Below are positions 25,153 to 33,814 of a stretch of DNA of 64,000 nucleotides, piece after piece. The stretch covers positions 9,919-73,918 of the forward strand of contig BNVH01000006.1 of assembly GCA_025997955.1 (NCBI GenBank), written 5' to 3'. This DNA comes from Synergistales bacterium (GTDB taxonomy: Bacteria; Synergistota; Synergistia; Synergistales; Aminobacteriaceae). The translations under genes were made by a program, and so were the position numbers. The notes under the pieces were generated by a model. The model was not told the origin of the DNA. It saw only the letters and a program-made list of their open reading frames with translations, and did not search any database. Numbering within the stretch: position 1 is the stretch's first letter; every line of letters starts with the position of its first letter.

Positions 25153-25776
25153 ATGACTCATACACTGCATCGCGTCGGCACGGTAGAAAGCCTGAGGGGA
25201 GACTGGGTAGTTCTTTGTATGCCCAGCAAGGATATAAACCATGAAGGGTCCGCTCCAAAACTGCAGCGTTTTTTAAAGATATGCCGAGCGAATCATTGCG
25301 TCACGCTCGGAGATTGTAGAGGGGGCAACGAGTTTTATCAAGGGAGCCAGGAGGCTGTTCTTGAAAATGTCGAGGATCGCGCCGTTGTTACAGCGACATT
25401 CAACAACGAGAAAGATCTTGTAGGCGTTATGAAGCAGTTGAAAGAAGAGGATTTAGGATTATCGGTGATTGTTTCAGGATTGACGGATCATGTTGAAAAA
25501 TGTTGCCATGAAGCTGGTTTGAAACCGCATACGGTTGAACATTCGTTAGGCCGTTTGGGCGATACCGCAAAACTTCCGCCGCAGGAAATTTTGGCTATTG
25601 CGACGATGTGTGGGCACTCCATGGTTGCGGTCAACTTTATATATGAGATGGTGGAAAAGGTAAGGAAGGGAAGTATCAGCGCTGAGCAAGCGGCACAGGA
25701 GCTTTTTAAGCCCTGTATGTGCGGAATATTCAATACTGATCGAGCCGCCAAATTAATAAAGGCTTTGGTTGCCTGA
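25153..25776 (+). CDS. Conserved Cys-rich protein of unknown function
   Basis: 207 aa; no family recognised. Several Cys are spread through the protein (CRANHC, GDCRGGNEF, KCCHEAG, MCGHSM and CMCGIF near the end), plus a probable alpha/beta core (DLGLSVIVSGL). No signal peptide or membrane span. It follows the ferredoxin-like gene by 11 bp with RBS AGGGGGAG and precedes TRAP dctP by 14 bp, so the three genes are one transcription unit. The ferredoxin-like protein and this one may form a two-part enzyme or sensor; that rests on gene order only. Confidence 0.8.
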   Translation: MTHTLHRVGTVESLRGDWVVLCMPSKDINHEGSAPKLQRFLKICRANHCVTLGDCRGGNEFYQGSQEAVLENVEDRAVVTATFNNEKDLVGVMKQLKEEDLGLSVIVSGLTDHVEKCCHEAGLKPHTVEHSLGRLGDTAKLPPQEILAIATMCGHSMVAVNFIYEMVEKVRKGSISAEQAAQELFKPCMCGIFNTDRAAKLIKALVA

Positions 25777-25790
25777 AGGGGGTAAAAAAT

Positions 25791-26807
25791 ATGAAACGTA
25801 AAGTATTGTCGTTGTGCGTGGCTTTTGTAGCCATTTTCTCCTGTTTTCTGTTTGTGGACGCGGAATATGGATATGCCGCAACGATCCCTGATGGCAGAGT
25901 TCAGTTGAAGATTGGTACGTCCGGAAGCGCTACGGCCGCCATTTCACAGGGCGCTCAATATTTTGCGGATTTAATGAAAGAGCGTACCGATGGATTGGTT
26001 ACCGTGAAGGTGTTCCCCAGCGATTCCGTTTCGGCTGGCAATCAACCAAAGGGAATTGAGATGTTGATGCAGGGCATAGCGGATATGACATTTCACTCCA
26101 ATTTGATCTATTCCGTGGTTGATGATAGATTTAATGTTATCAGTTTACCATGGCTTTTTGATGACTATGCGGATGTGGACGCTACACTGGCTGGTGAAGC
26201 TGGTAGGGCTATCAACCAGATATTGGACGAAAAAGGCATTAAAGGTCTTGGTTTCGCGCAGAACGGCTTCCGACAGATCACAAACAACATCCGGGAAGTT
26301 AAAACCCTGAGCGATGTAAAAGGTCTTAAAATTCGCTGCAATAACTCTAAAATGCAAATAGCTTTGTTTAAAGCCATGGGGGCCGATCCGTTGAACATGA
26401 ATTTTCCCGAGGTGTTCACCGCTCTGCAACAGGGCGCGATTGATGGACAGGAAACACCCGTCGATATCATTCATTCCTCAAAATTTCAAGAGGTGCAGCG
26501 CTATATTTCCCTGTGGGGATACATTTACGACGCTTTTATCTTGGGCATAAACAAAGCGCGTTTTGAGAGTTTTTCTCCTCAGTTACAAGAGATAATCGTT
26601 AAGGCCGCTGAGGAAACATGTGAATACCAGAGGACTTTAATTAGGAAACTGGAAGCGCGGCAGATAGAGGATTTTAGGGGAGTCGGTATGTCTATAATCA
26701 ATAAAGAGGCAATGGACATCGATAGCTTCAAGCAGGCGGCGCAGGTAATTTATACACAATATGAGCCGATAATCGGTAAAGATTTGATAGAACTTTTCCA
26801 GAAATAG
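25791..26807 (+). CDS. dctP: TRAP transporter substrate-binding protein DctP (system 1)
   Basis: Extracytoplasmic receptor of a TRAP carboxylate transporter, 338 aa. The signal peptide is cut near YGYA-ATI. DctP hallmarks include GFRQITNNIREVKTLSDVKGLK (here with R-C-N-N-S in the substrate loop) and EVFTALQQGAIDGQE. It resembles the receptor at 31031..32020 along its whole length, so the two TRAP systems are paralogues. RBS GGGGG sits before the ATG. Followed by a very strong hairpin. Confidence 0.93.
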   Translation: MKRKVLSLCVAFVAIFSCFLFVDAEYGYAATIPDGRVQLKIGTSGSATAAISQGAQYFADLMKERTDGLVTVKVFPSDSVSAGNQPKGIEMLMQGIADMTFHSNLIYSVVDDRFNVISLPWLFDDYADVDATLAGEAGRAINQILDEKGIKGLGFAQNGFRQITNNIREVKTLSDVKGLKIRCNNSKMQIALFKAMGADPLNMNFPEVFTALQQGAIDGQETPVDIIHSSKFQEVQRYISLWGYIYDAFILGINKARFESFSPQLQEIIVKAAEETCEYQRTLIRKLEARQIEDFRGVGMSIINKEAMDIDSFKQAAQVIYTQYEPIIGKDLIELFQK

Positions 26808-26815
26808 ATTCAAAG

Positions 26816-26872
26816 TATAATTCAGAGTTATGAGTGTTTATTTATATTTCACACTCATAACTCTGAATTATA
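26816..26872 (+). promoter_or_regulatory. 22-bp perfect intercistronic hairpin
   Basis: Arms 26816-26837 and 26851-26872 are perfectly complementary over 22 bp, with a 13-nt loop, between dctP and dctQ. There is no T run after it. Such a stable structure would protect the dctP message and reduce downstream expression. It starts 9 bases after the stop codon. Confidence 0.8.
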
Positions 26873-26907
26873 GGAATGGGGATAGCACAAGAGAGGAAAA
26901 GAGAGAT

Positions 26908-27396
26908 ATGGGGAAAATATTGGACAAGTTTGAAGAAACCATTCTCGTTATATCTTTATCGGCAATGTTGTTTATAACTGTAGGTAATGTATTGTCGCGT
27001 AAGATATTGGCTCAGTCTTGGTCATTCACGGAAGAATTGACCATTGCTTTATTTATTTTATCATCTTTGACAGGCGCGGCGGTTTCAGCTAAAAACGGAA
27101 AACTTATTGGTTTAACCCTGATCTTTGATTTAGCGCCCAAACGTTTTCAAAAAATATTTACATTATCTTTATTATTGGCGGCTGTATTTTTTGGTGGACT
27201 TTTATCCTATTACGGTATTGATATGGTGCGCATGGAAGTGCTGTCACGGCAGACTACGCCTTCTATGGGTATACCGGAATGGATTTTCGGATTGACGATA
27301 CCTTTTGGAGCCGTACTGCTTTTAATTCGCATGACACAGTATTGTATAAGGCAATTGAGAACTCCTATCCCATCAAAGACAAGAGATGACGCATAA
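26908..27396 (+). CDS. dctQ: TRAP transporter small membrane subunit DctQ (system 1)
   Basis: 162-aa four-helix membrane protein with family features SRKILAQSWSFTEEL and TPSMGIPEWIFGL. Start ATG at 26908 after GAGAGG; a longer frame from 26830 would begin inside the hairpin. Its last base is the first base of the dctM ATG. It bridges the receptor and DctM. Confidence 0.9.
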   Translation: MGKILDKFEETILVISLSAMLFITVGNVLSRKILAQSWSFTEELTIALFILSSLTGAAVSAKNGKLIGLTLIFDLAPKRFQKIFTLSLLLAAVFFGGLLSYYGIDMVRMEVLSRQTTPSMGIPEWIFGLTIPFGAVLLLIRMTQYCIRQLRTPIPSKTRDDA

Positions 27397-28682
27397 TGTG
27401 GGGGTCTGCCGTTTTATTTGCCTCTTTTGTTGTATTGCTTTTGTTAAATATTCCAATTGCGTTATGTTTGGGAATTTCTTCCATTGTGACGATGTTTTAT
27501 TTACATGTTCCGATATCCATGTTGGCCATGAATATTTATGCCGGTATCGGTAAATTTACCCTTTTGGCAATCCCCTTTTTTGTGTTGGCTGGATGTATTA
27601 TGGATAAAGCCGGTATTTCCGCAAAGCTTATAAATCTTGCCGATAAGTTTGTCGGCCACAAAAAGGGAGGGCTGGCTTTTGTTTGCGTGATTACTTCTTG
27701 TTTTTTTGCCGCAATTTCAGGTTCCGGCCCGGCGACAGTTGCCGCTTTGGGATCGGTTATTATTCCCGCCATGATTAGCGCCGGCTATGGAGTGGATATG
27801 TCCTCAGCATTGATGTCAGCCGCTGGTTCTATAGGGATTGTAATCCCGCCCAGCATTGTTTTTGTAGTATACAGTTCTATTACAGGAGTATCTGTAGGAA
27901 AAATTTTTATGGCCGGAGTTATCCCCGGCATTTTGATGGGGATTGCTTTGATTATAGCTTCTTTGTTTGTTTTGAAAAAAAATAAACAACTTGCTATGCA
28001 CACTAAAGCTACTTGGGAAGAACGTTGGCGCGCTTTTATCGATGCATTTTGGGGAATACTGATGCCGGTTATTATTTTAGGCGGCATTTACGGCGGCCTT
28101 TTTACCCCTACTGAAGCGGCTGCGGTGTCGGCGGCCTATGGCCTGTTTGTAGGTTTGGTAATATATCGTTCCATGTCTTTGAGGGATGTTGTGGATATTC
28201 TTAAAGAAGCCTCCGTGCAGTCAGGCGGTATCATGTTGATTGTCGGTTGCGCCAGTCTATTTGCATGGTTGTGTCAGTCTGAGGGAATATCGGATATGGC
28301 TTCAGAGCTTCTGATGTCCATAGGGGTTAATCAGACGATATTCTTACTATTGATTACCGCCATAATGTTAGTGGCAGGATTCTTTTTGGAGGCAACATCC
28401 GCGCTTTATATTTTTGTCCCCATTATTATGCCGGTAGCTCAAGCGTTTAAATATGACCTTGTGGCGCTCGGAGTTATTTTAACCGTTAATATGGCAATTG
28501 GACAGATAACGCCTCCCGTTGGAGTAAATTTATATGTGGCTTGCAATATCGGAGGCATCAACCTCAAACAGATCAGTAAAAGTGTGTTTCCGTTCGTGAT
28601 TGCTTTAATCATCGTTTTATTGATAGTTACTTATATTCCAAGTCTTTCCTTGTTTTTGCCGACTTTTATGGGAATGAAGTGA
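27396..28682 (+). CDS. dctM: TRAP transporter large permease DctM (system 1)
   Basis: 428-aa polytopic permease that carries out sodium- or proton-driven uptake of the acid delivered by DctP. Typical blocks: FFAAISGSGPATVAALG, AAGSIGIVIPPSI, GGIYGGLFTPTEAAA. It overlaps dctQ by one base and is followed 37 bp later by an amidohydrolase gene. Confidence 0.93.
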   Translation: MWGSAVLFASFVVLLLLNIPIALCLGISSIVTMFYLHVPISMLAMNIYAGIGKFTLLAIPFFVLAGCIMDKAGISAKLINLADKFVGHKKGGLAFVCVITSCFFAAISGSGPATVAALGSVIIPAMISAGYGVDMSSALMSAAGSIGIVIPPSIVFVVYSSITGVSVGKIFMAGVIPGILMGIALIIASLFVLKKNKQLAMHTKATWEERWRAFIDAFWGILMPVIILGGIYGGLFTPTEAAAVSAAYGLFVGLVIYRSMSLRDVVDILKEASVQSGGIMLIVGCASLFAWLCQSEGISDMASELLMSIGVNQTIFLLLITAIMLVAGFFLEATSALYIFVPIIMPVAQAFKYDLVALGVILTVNMAIGQITPPVGVNLYVACNIGGINLKQISKSVFPFVIALIIVLLIVTYIPSLSLFLPTFMGMK

Positions 28683-28719
28683 AGATTTTACATAAATTTG
28701 CATAAAAGAGTGGGGATAA

Positions 28720-29877
28720 ATGATGGAACAGTCTACGATATTATTGACGGCAGATTTGTTGTTGGAAGGAATAGATTTGTCCGCGCGTCGTGGATGGGGG
28801 GTTGCCGTACAAGGTGACATGATTGCGGATATCGGACCGGAGGCGGAGGTGGCAGCGCGATTTCCTCACGCGATCCGAGAGGATTTTCGTAACTGCTGTA
28901 TCATGCCTGGTTTGATTGATTGTCATAACCACCTTAGTTGGGATTGTTCAATTCCTGACTATCCAGCGAAAGCAACCGCTACGGAAGCTGAGCTGGCCGT
29001 AATAGGGATGCGGAATATGATGAGAGATTTAAAGAGCGGCGTGACAACATCTCGCTATGTGGGAGATAAACATTTTATTGATGTGTTATTTCGTCGTCTG
29101 AGAAAAGAAGGTATATTGACGGGTCCCAAGATGTTAGTATCAGGTATTGGCCTTCGTTCAGGCGCAGGACACGGTTATGTGGGGATGCCGTTTGACGGTG
29201 CTGAGGATATTATTAAAGCGGTAAGAGCCAATGTTATAAAAAACGTAGATTGGATTAAGTTTTATGCTACGGGTACAGCTCCCAAGGGAGGGAAAATCCT
29301 TTCTTATTACACCAAAGAGGAAGTTAATGTTATCGTTGATATCGCTCATAGAGCTGGGTTACCTGTAACAACTCACTGCATTGGCGGTCAGGGATTGCTT
29401 GACGCGATAGAGTGCGGTGTTGATTGCTTGGAACACGTGTATTTTATCAGCGATGAAGAATTAGCTAAAGTTCAAGACGCAGGCGTTTGGGTTTGCTTGA
29501 CGGTGAGTGAATTTTTGACCGATAAGCCTATGATGCCGGACTCTATGCGTCCTCCTTTGGCAGAAAGAAAACAAGTTCGCGCTCATATGGAGCGCGTCAT
29601 TAAAAGTAGAGTTCCCTATATATTGGGAACAGACGGTATGCACGGAGATTTGGCTATGGAAGCCGTTTACATTGTCGATATGGGAGCTTCTGTACAAGAC
29701 GCTCTGCAAGCGTTGACAGTAAAAGCTGCGAAATTTTTGAAAATTGACGGCGAAACAGGAAGTTTAACGAAAGGGAAGCGGGCGGATCTTTTAGTTGCTG
29801 AGGGAGATATTTTGTGTGACATTAGCTCACTAAAAAGAGTGAGATCTGTATATCAAGATGGTGTAAAAGTTGTTTGA
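28720..29877 (+). CDS. Metal-dependent amidohydrolase
   Basis: 385-aa amidohydrolase-superfamily enzyme of the imidazolonepropionase/prolidase type. Metal ligands seen in order: DCHNHL (His-x-His, about 65-70), a Lys in WIKFYATG (about 185), THCIGG, LEHVYF and the Asp in GTDGMHGD (about 307). Cytoplasmic, no signal peptide. It probably hydrolyses an amide or cyclic amide brought in by the TRAP system just upstream. The start is either of two adjacent ATG codons (28720 or 28723), both close to GTGGGGA. Confidence 0.88.
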   Translation: MMEQSTILLTADLLLEGIDLSARRGWGVAVQGDMIADIGPEAEVAARFPHAIREDFRNCCIMPGLIDCHNHLSWDCSIPDYPAKATATEAELAVIGMRNMMRDLKSGVTTSRYVGDKHFIDVLFRRLRKEGILTGPKMLVSGIGLRSGAGHGYVGMPFDGAEDIIKAVRANVIKNVDWIKFYATGTAPKGGKILSYYTKEEVNVIVDIAHRAGLPVTTHCIGGQGLLDAIECGVDCLEHVYFISDEELAKVQDAGVWVCLTVSEFLTDKPMMPDSMRPPLAERKQVRAHMERVIKSRVPYILGTDGMHGDLAMEAVYIVDMGASVQDALQALTVKAAKFLKIDGETGSLTKGKRADLLVAEGDILCDISSLKRVRSVYQDGVKVV

Positions 29878-29929
29878 GAATGAAGAAGTGGCAAACACTG
29901 TTTCAAAATAAAAGGGAGGGTTCAGAGAT

Positions 29930-30919
29930 ATGAAGCGTAAGGAATTGTTATTGTGCAGGGTGTTTTTGGTCGCCGTTTTTGTTTGTCTGTCTATAGTGAC
30001 AGGTTACGCCGCGGATTCTGCTTTTAAGCCTCAAAACGACGTTCAATTTATTTGTCCGTTCGGTCCTGGAGGTGGCAGCGATATTTACGCGCGTATAGCC
30101 GCAGATATCATTCAGAAAAACGATTGGGTTGGGCAACCAGTGATGGTTGTCAATAAGTCGGGCGGAGGAGGAGCCGTAGGAGACGCGTATACTTTTAGCA
30201 GAAAGGGTAACGCCGAAGTTATCACAACGTATGTCTCAGCCCAGATAACCAGTCCGCTTGTCAACAAATCACCGGTAACTTATCATAACTTAACCCCCAT
30301 CTGTAATCTTGCAATGGATGAATACACCATTGGCGTTCTTGCGAGCTCCCCATATAAAACACTCAAGGATTTTATTGAGGCCGCCAAAGAAAAACCCGGC
30401 GCAATAACCATAGGCGGGTCAGGGAAGGGCACAGAAGACGAGCTTGTTACTGGATTGCTCGCCAAATACGCGGGAGTTAAGTTTCAGTACGTCTCATTCA
30501 ACAGTACGGCTGAGGTTATGAGCGCCATGCTGGGAGGGCACTTGGTGGCGGGGATTTATAATCCCAACGAATGCGACTCACAGTACGAGGCGGGACAACT
30601 CAATATTCTGGCGGCTTTTGGCCCGGAAAGAATAAGCATGTTCCCCGATGTTCAGACCTGTGCTGAGGCCGGTTATCCCGATGTTGTTTTTCAACAGTTC
30701 AGAGGAGTATTCGCGCCGCCGGAAATTTCTGAGGACGCCGTGAAATTCTGGGCGGATGTCTTCGAGAAAGTAGTGGGGACGGAACGGTGGCAGACGGAGT
30801 ATATAAAGAAAAATGGTCTGACTTCGAGATATATAGCGGGTAAGGATTTTTTCGATTTCTTGGACAGCGAGGCGCAAAAATACGAGGTCATTTTACGTGA
30901 TGTAGGCGCAATAAAATAA
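29930..30919 (+). CDS. tctC: TctC-type tripartite tricarboxylate transporter receptor (system 1)
   Basis: 329-aa periplasmic receptor of the TctC/Bug family: signal peptide ending near GYAA-DSA, then FICPFGPGGGSDIYARI, the ligand-loop signature. Its membrane partners TctB and TctA are not adjacent but lie at 34555..36517, with a complete TRAP system and a hydrolase gene in between, so either the TTT operon was split or this receptor works alone. Start ATG after GGGAGGG. Confidence 0.9.
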   Translation: MKRKELLLCRVFLVAVFVCLSIVTGYAADSAFKPQNDVQFICPFGPGGGSDIYARIAADIIQKNDWVGQPVMVVNKSGGGGAVGDAYTFSRKGNAEVITTYVSAQITSPLVNKSPVTYHNLTPICNLAMDEYTIGVLASSPYKTLKDFIEAAKEKPGAITIGGSGKGTEDELVTGLLAKYAGVKFQYVSFNSTAEVMSAMLGGHLVAGIYNPNECDSQYEAGQLNILAAFGPERISMFPDVQTCAEAGYPDVVFQQFRGVFAPPEISEDAVKFWADVFEKVVGTERWQTEYIKKNGLTSRYIAGKDFFDFLDSEAQKYEVILRDVGAIK

Positions 30920-30939
30920 ATTGTCGTCTTTTTAGTTTT

Positions 30940-30971
30940 GTAGTTACGCCACGGTATTGTGGCGTAACTAC
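30940..30971 (+). promoter_or_regulatory. Hairpin after tctC
   Basis: Perfect 13-bp stem (30940-30952 with 30959-30971), 6-nt loop. The T run lies before rather than after it on the plus strand, so it is a weak rightward terminator; probably an mRNA 3'-end structure between tctC and the second TRAP system. Confidence 0.6.
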
Positions 30972-31030
30972 ATTGTGATAGGAATTAGAATGTTGGGTTC
31001 GTGGAATGCTATTTAAGGAGGAAAAATATT

Positions 31031-32020
31031 ATGAAAAAAATATCGAGAGTTCTTTTGTGCGTAACTTTGGGCATTTTGATGTTCGCTAGTTACAGAAGTG
31101 ATGCCGCTGAAAAGTATTCATTTAAAATGAGCACCTCGACCTCAGATACTTCGACATGGACACTTGCCGCAAATAAGTTTGCGGAGCTCGTGTCCGAAAG
31201 GACAGGCGGAAATATCAAGATCAGGGTTTATCCCAGCGATCAGCTCTCAGGGGGCAATCAGGCAAAGGGAATTGAGTTGCTGGCGAACGGAAGCACGGAT
31301 TTTACGTTTCACTCCAACCTCGTTTACTCGGTTATGGACAATAGATTTAACGTCCTAAGTCTCCCTTTCCTGATCAAAGACGACGCCGACGCCGACGCGA
31401 AGATGGCAGGACCCGGAGGGGAGAAGTTGAAGGGTATTCTCGAAGAGAAGGGAATTATAGGCCTCGGTTTCGGCGAAAACGGCTTCCGTCAAATCACGAA
31501 CAGCAAAAAGGAAGTCAAGTCCGTGGATGATATGAAGGGACTTAAGTTTAGGGTCAACAACTCAAAAATGCTTATCAGCACATATCAGGCTATGGGAGCC
31601 GACCCGCTATCCATGAACTTCTCAGAGGTGTTCACCTCGTTGCAGCAGGGAACAATCGATGGACAGGAAAATCCGCTAGACGTCATCGACTCGTCAAAAC
31701 TGTATGAAGTTCAAGGCTATATTTCGCTCTGGGGCTGCACCTATGACACGATTATACTTGGCATGAACAAGGCCACATTTGACAAACTCGGAGAGGATTA
31801 CCAGAAAATTATTCGGGAGAGCGCGGAAGAGGCCTGTATTTACCAGAAGCGGATTAATCGCGAAAGAGGCGAAGAGCAGCTGAATAGATTTAAGGAGAGC
31901 GGGCTTGTAGTCACTGTGAAGAACGATTTGGATATAGTCTCGTTCAAGAACGCTGTTCAAGGCGTTTATAGCGAGTATGAACCTATTATCGGCAAGGATC
32001 TTCTTGATTTGTTCAGGTAA
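31031..32020 (+). CDS. dctP: TRAP transporter substrate-binding protein DctP (system 2)
   Basis: 329-aa TRAP receptor with signal peptide (cleavage near SDAA-EKY). Start ATG at 31031 after AAGGAGGAA; a frame from 31001 lacks a site. The substrate loop reads RVNNSKM, where system 1 has RCNNSKM. It otherwise matches system 1 closely (SVMDNRFNVLSLPF), so the two TRAP loci arose by duplication and now probably recognise related acids. No hairpin separates it from dctQ, unlike system 1. Confidence 0.93.
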   Translation: MKKISRVLLCVTLGILMFASYRSDAAEKYSFKMSTSTSDTSTWTLAANKFAELVSERTGGNIKIRVYPSDQLSGGNQAKGIELLANGSTDFTFHSNLVYSVMDNRFNVLSLPFLIKDDADADAKMAGPGGEKLKGILEEKGIIGLGFGENGFRQITNSKKEVKSVDDMKGLKFRVNNSKMLISTYQAMGADPLSMNFSEVFTSLQQGTIDGQENPLDVIDSSKLYEVQGYISLWGCTYDTIILGMNKATFDKLGEDYQKIIRESAEEACIYQKRINRERGEEQLNRFKESGLVVTVKNDLDIVSFKNAVQGVYSEYEPIIGKDLLDLFR

Positions 32021-32037
32021 GAGAGAGTCCAAATTGC

Positions 32038-32523
32038 ATGAAAAAATTCATGAATGGACTTATGAAAGCAGAAAATGTGGTCACCGCCGCATCCTTTAGT
32101 GTAATGGTTTTTATAGCGGCAGGGAACGTATTTTCAAGAAAAGTGTTGCATCAATCATGGTCATTTACTGAGGAAATTACCGGTGGGTTGTTTGTTGTCA
32201 TAACAATGTTGGGCGCGGCTGGCGCGGCAAGAGATGGTTCTCATATTGGGTTTTCGCTGTTCACGGACTATCTGCCACAAGCAATCCGTAAAAAAATCAG
32301 CCTAATAACCATGTTGATAGCAGTGTTTTTCTTTGGATACCTGTTGATTTACGGAGTTGAAATGGTTTGGTCTGAGATGGTGAGCAATCAAACAACGCCG
32401 GCGATGGGTTGGCCTGAATGGATATTTGGCCTTACAATTCCAGTTGGTTCTGTATTTCTCATGGCCCACTTTACGGAACGGGCGTTAACGGAGGCATTTC
32501 AAAAGGGCGGCGATAAAGAATGA
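32038..32523 (+). CDS. dctQ: TRAP transporter small membrane subunit DctQ (system 2)
   Basis: 161-aa membrane protein, paralogue of the system 1 DctQ (SRKVLHQSWSFTEEI, TPAMGWPEWIFGL). Begins 17 bp after dctP with a GAGAGAG ribosome site and overlaps dctM by 4 bp. Confidence 0.9.
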   Translation: MKKFMNGLMKAENVVTAASFSVMVFIAAGNVFSRKVLHQSWSFTEEITGGLFVVITMLGAAGAARDGSHIGFSLFTDYLPQAIRKKISLITMLIAVFFFGYLLIYGVEMVWSEMVSNQTTPAMGWPEWIFGLTIPVGSVFLMAHFTERALTEAFQKGGDKE

Positions 32524-33785
32524 TCAGCGCGGTACTGTTTGTATCTTTCGTCGTAATGCTTCTGCTTAATGTGCCCATTGTATTATCACTTGGAGGGTCG
32601 GCGTTAATCGCTATGTTGTATGGCGGATTACCATTGTCGGTGCTCCCTGTTAATGTTTATGCCGGAATTAGCAAATTCGTGCTACTCGCCATTCCTTTCT
32701 TTGTGCTTGCGGGCAACATCATGGAAAAGGGAGGCATATCCCAGAGACTTATCAGCTTTGTAGATAGTATGGTCGGTCATAAAAAAGGCGGATTGGCTAT
32801 CGTCTGTGTTGTTGTATGCTGTTTTTTTGCGGCCATATCGGGCTCTGGCCCGGCGACGGTTGCCGCGCTTGGTGTTATACTGATACCCGCTATGACTAAA
32901 GCTGGTTATGGCGCTGGCTTCTCTTCGGCGCTGATGGCGTCTGCTGGCTCCATTGGAATCATTATTCCGCCAAGTATTTCATTTGTGGTGTACGGCGCAA
33001 TAGCGGGTGTTTCCATAAGCAAGTTATTTATAGCTGGAATCATTCCAGGTTGCATGATGGGTGCGGCTCTGATAATTGTTGTTTTAATAATATCAAGCAA
33101 AAAGACTTTGGAAGAAAAGCCCAAGGCATCAGCAAAGGAAAGGTTGCAGTCGTTTAAAGACGCCTTTTGGGGTTTGCTGATGCCATTGATAATCCTCGGC
33201 GGTATTTACGGGGGGGTCTTTACCCCGACTGAGGCTGCGGCTGTTTCTGTCGTGTACGGACTTTTTACGGGGCTTTTTATTTACAAGGAGATAAAGCTAA
33301 AGGATCTAGTGTATATACTGATAAGCTCCGCAAAACAATCGGCGGGAATTATGATTGTAATCGCCTGCGCCAGCCTCTTTGCGTGGGTATGTACAACTGA
33401 GGGAATAGCGGCGATGGCGTCGGAACTACTTTTGCGGATATCAGGTAATAAATATGGCTTCCTGCTCATTGTAAACATATTGCTGTTGATTGCCGGATGT
33501 TTTATAGACGCAAACTCCGCGATGTATATCTTCGTGCCGATAATGCTTCCCGTCGCGTTGAAACTGGGGTATGATCCAATCGCCTTCGGTGTTATGATGA
33601 CAATGAATCTTGCAATTGGCTTGGTAACGCCTCCCGTTGGGCTCGACCTGTTTGTGGCGTGCCAGATCAGCAAAATCAGCTTGAGCGAAATCTCAAAGCA
33701 CGTTATGCCGTTGATTGTAGTGTCACTGGTGGTGTTGTTCTTGATAACATATTTTCCTCAGATAACACTGTTTCTCGTCAAATAG
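32520..33785 (+). CDS. dctM: TRAP transporter large permease DctM (system 2)
   Basis: 421-aa permease with the same blocks as system 1 (FFAAISGSGPATVAALG, GGIYGGVFTPTEAAA). The ATGA overlap with dctQ indicates translational coupling. It is followed at 29 bp by a cyclase-family gene, which may act on the transported compound. Confidence 0.93.
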   Translation: MISAVLFVSFVVMLLLNVPIVLSLGGSALIAMLYGGLPLSVLPVNVYAGISKFVLLAIPFFVLAGNIMEKGGISQRLISFVDSMVGHKKGGLAIVCVVVCCFFAAISGSGPATVAALGVILIPAMTKAGYGAGFSSALMASAGSIGIIIPPSISFVVYGAIAGVSISKLFIAGIIPGCMMGAALIIVVLIISSKKTLEEKPKASAKERLQSFKDAFWGLLMPLIILGGIYGGVFTPTEAAAVSVVYGLFTGLFIYKEIKLKDLVYILISSAKQSAGIMIVIACASLFAWVCTTEGIAAMASELLLRISGNKYGFLLIVNILLLIAGCFIDANSAMYIFVPIMLPVALKLGYDPIAFGVMMTMNLAIGLVTPPVGLDLFVACQISKISLSEISKHVMPLIVVSLVVLFLITYFPQITLFLVK

Positions 33786-33814
33786 GACCGCGACGAGATG
33801 GAGGCTGTTGAAGA

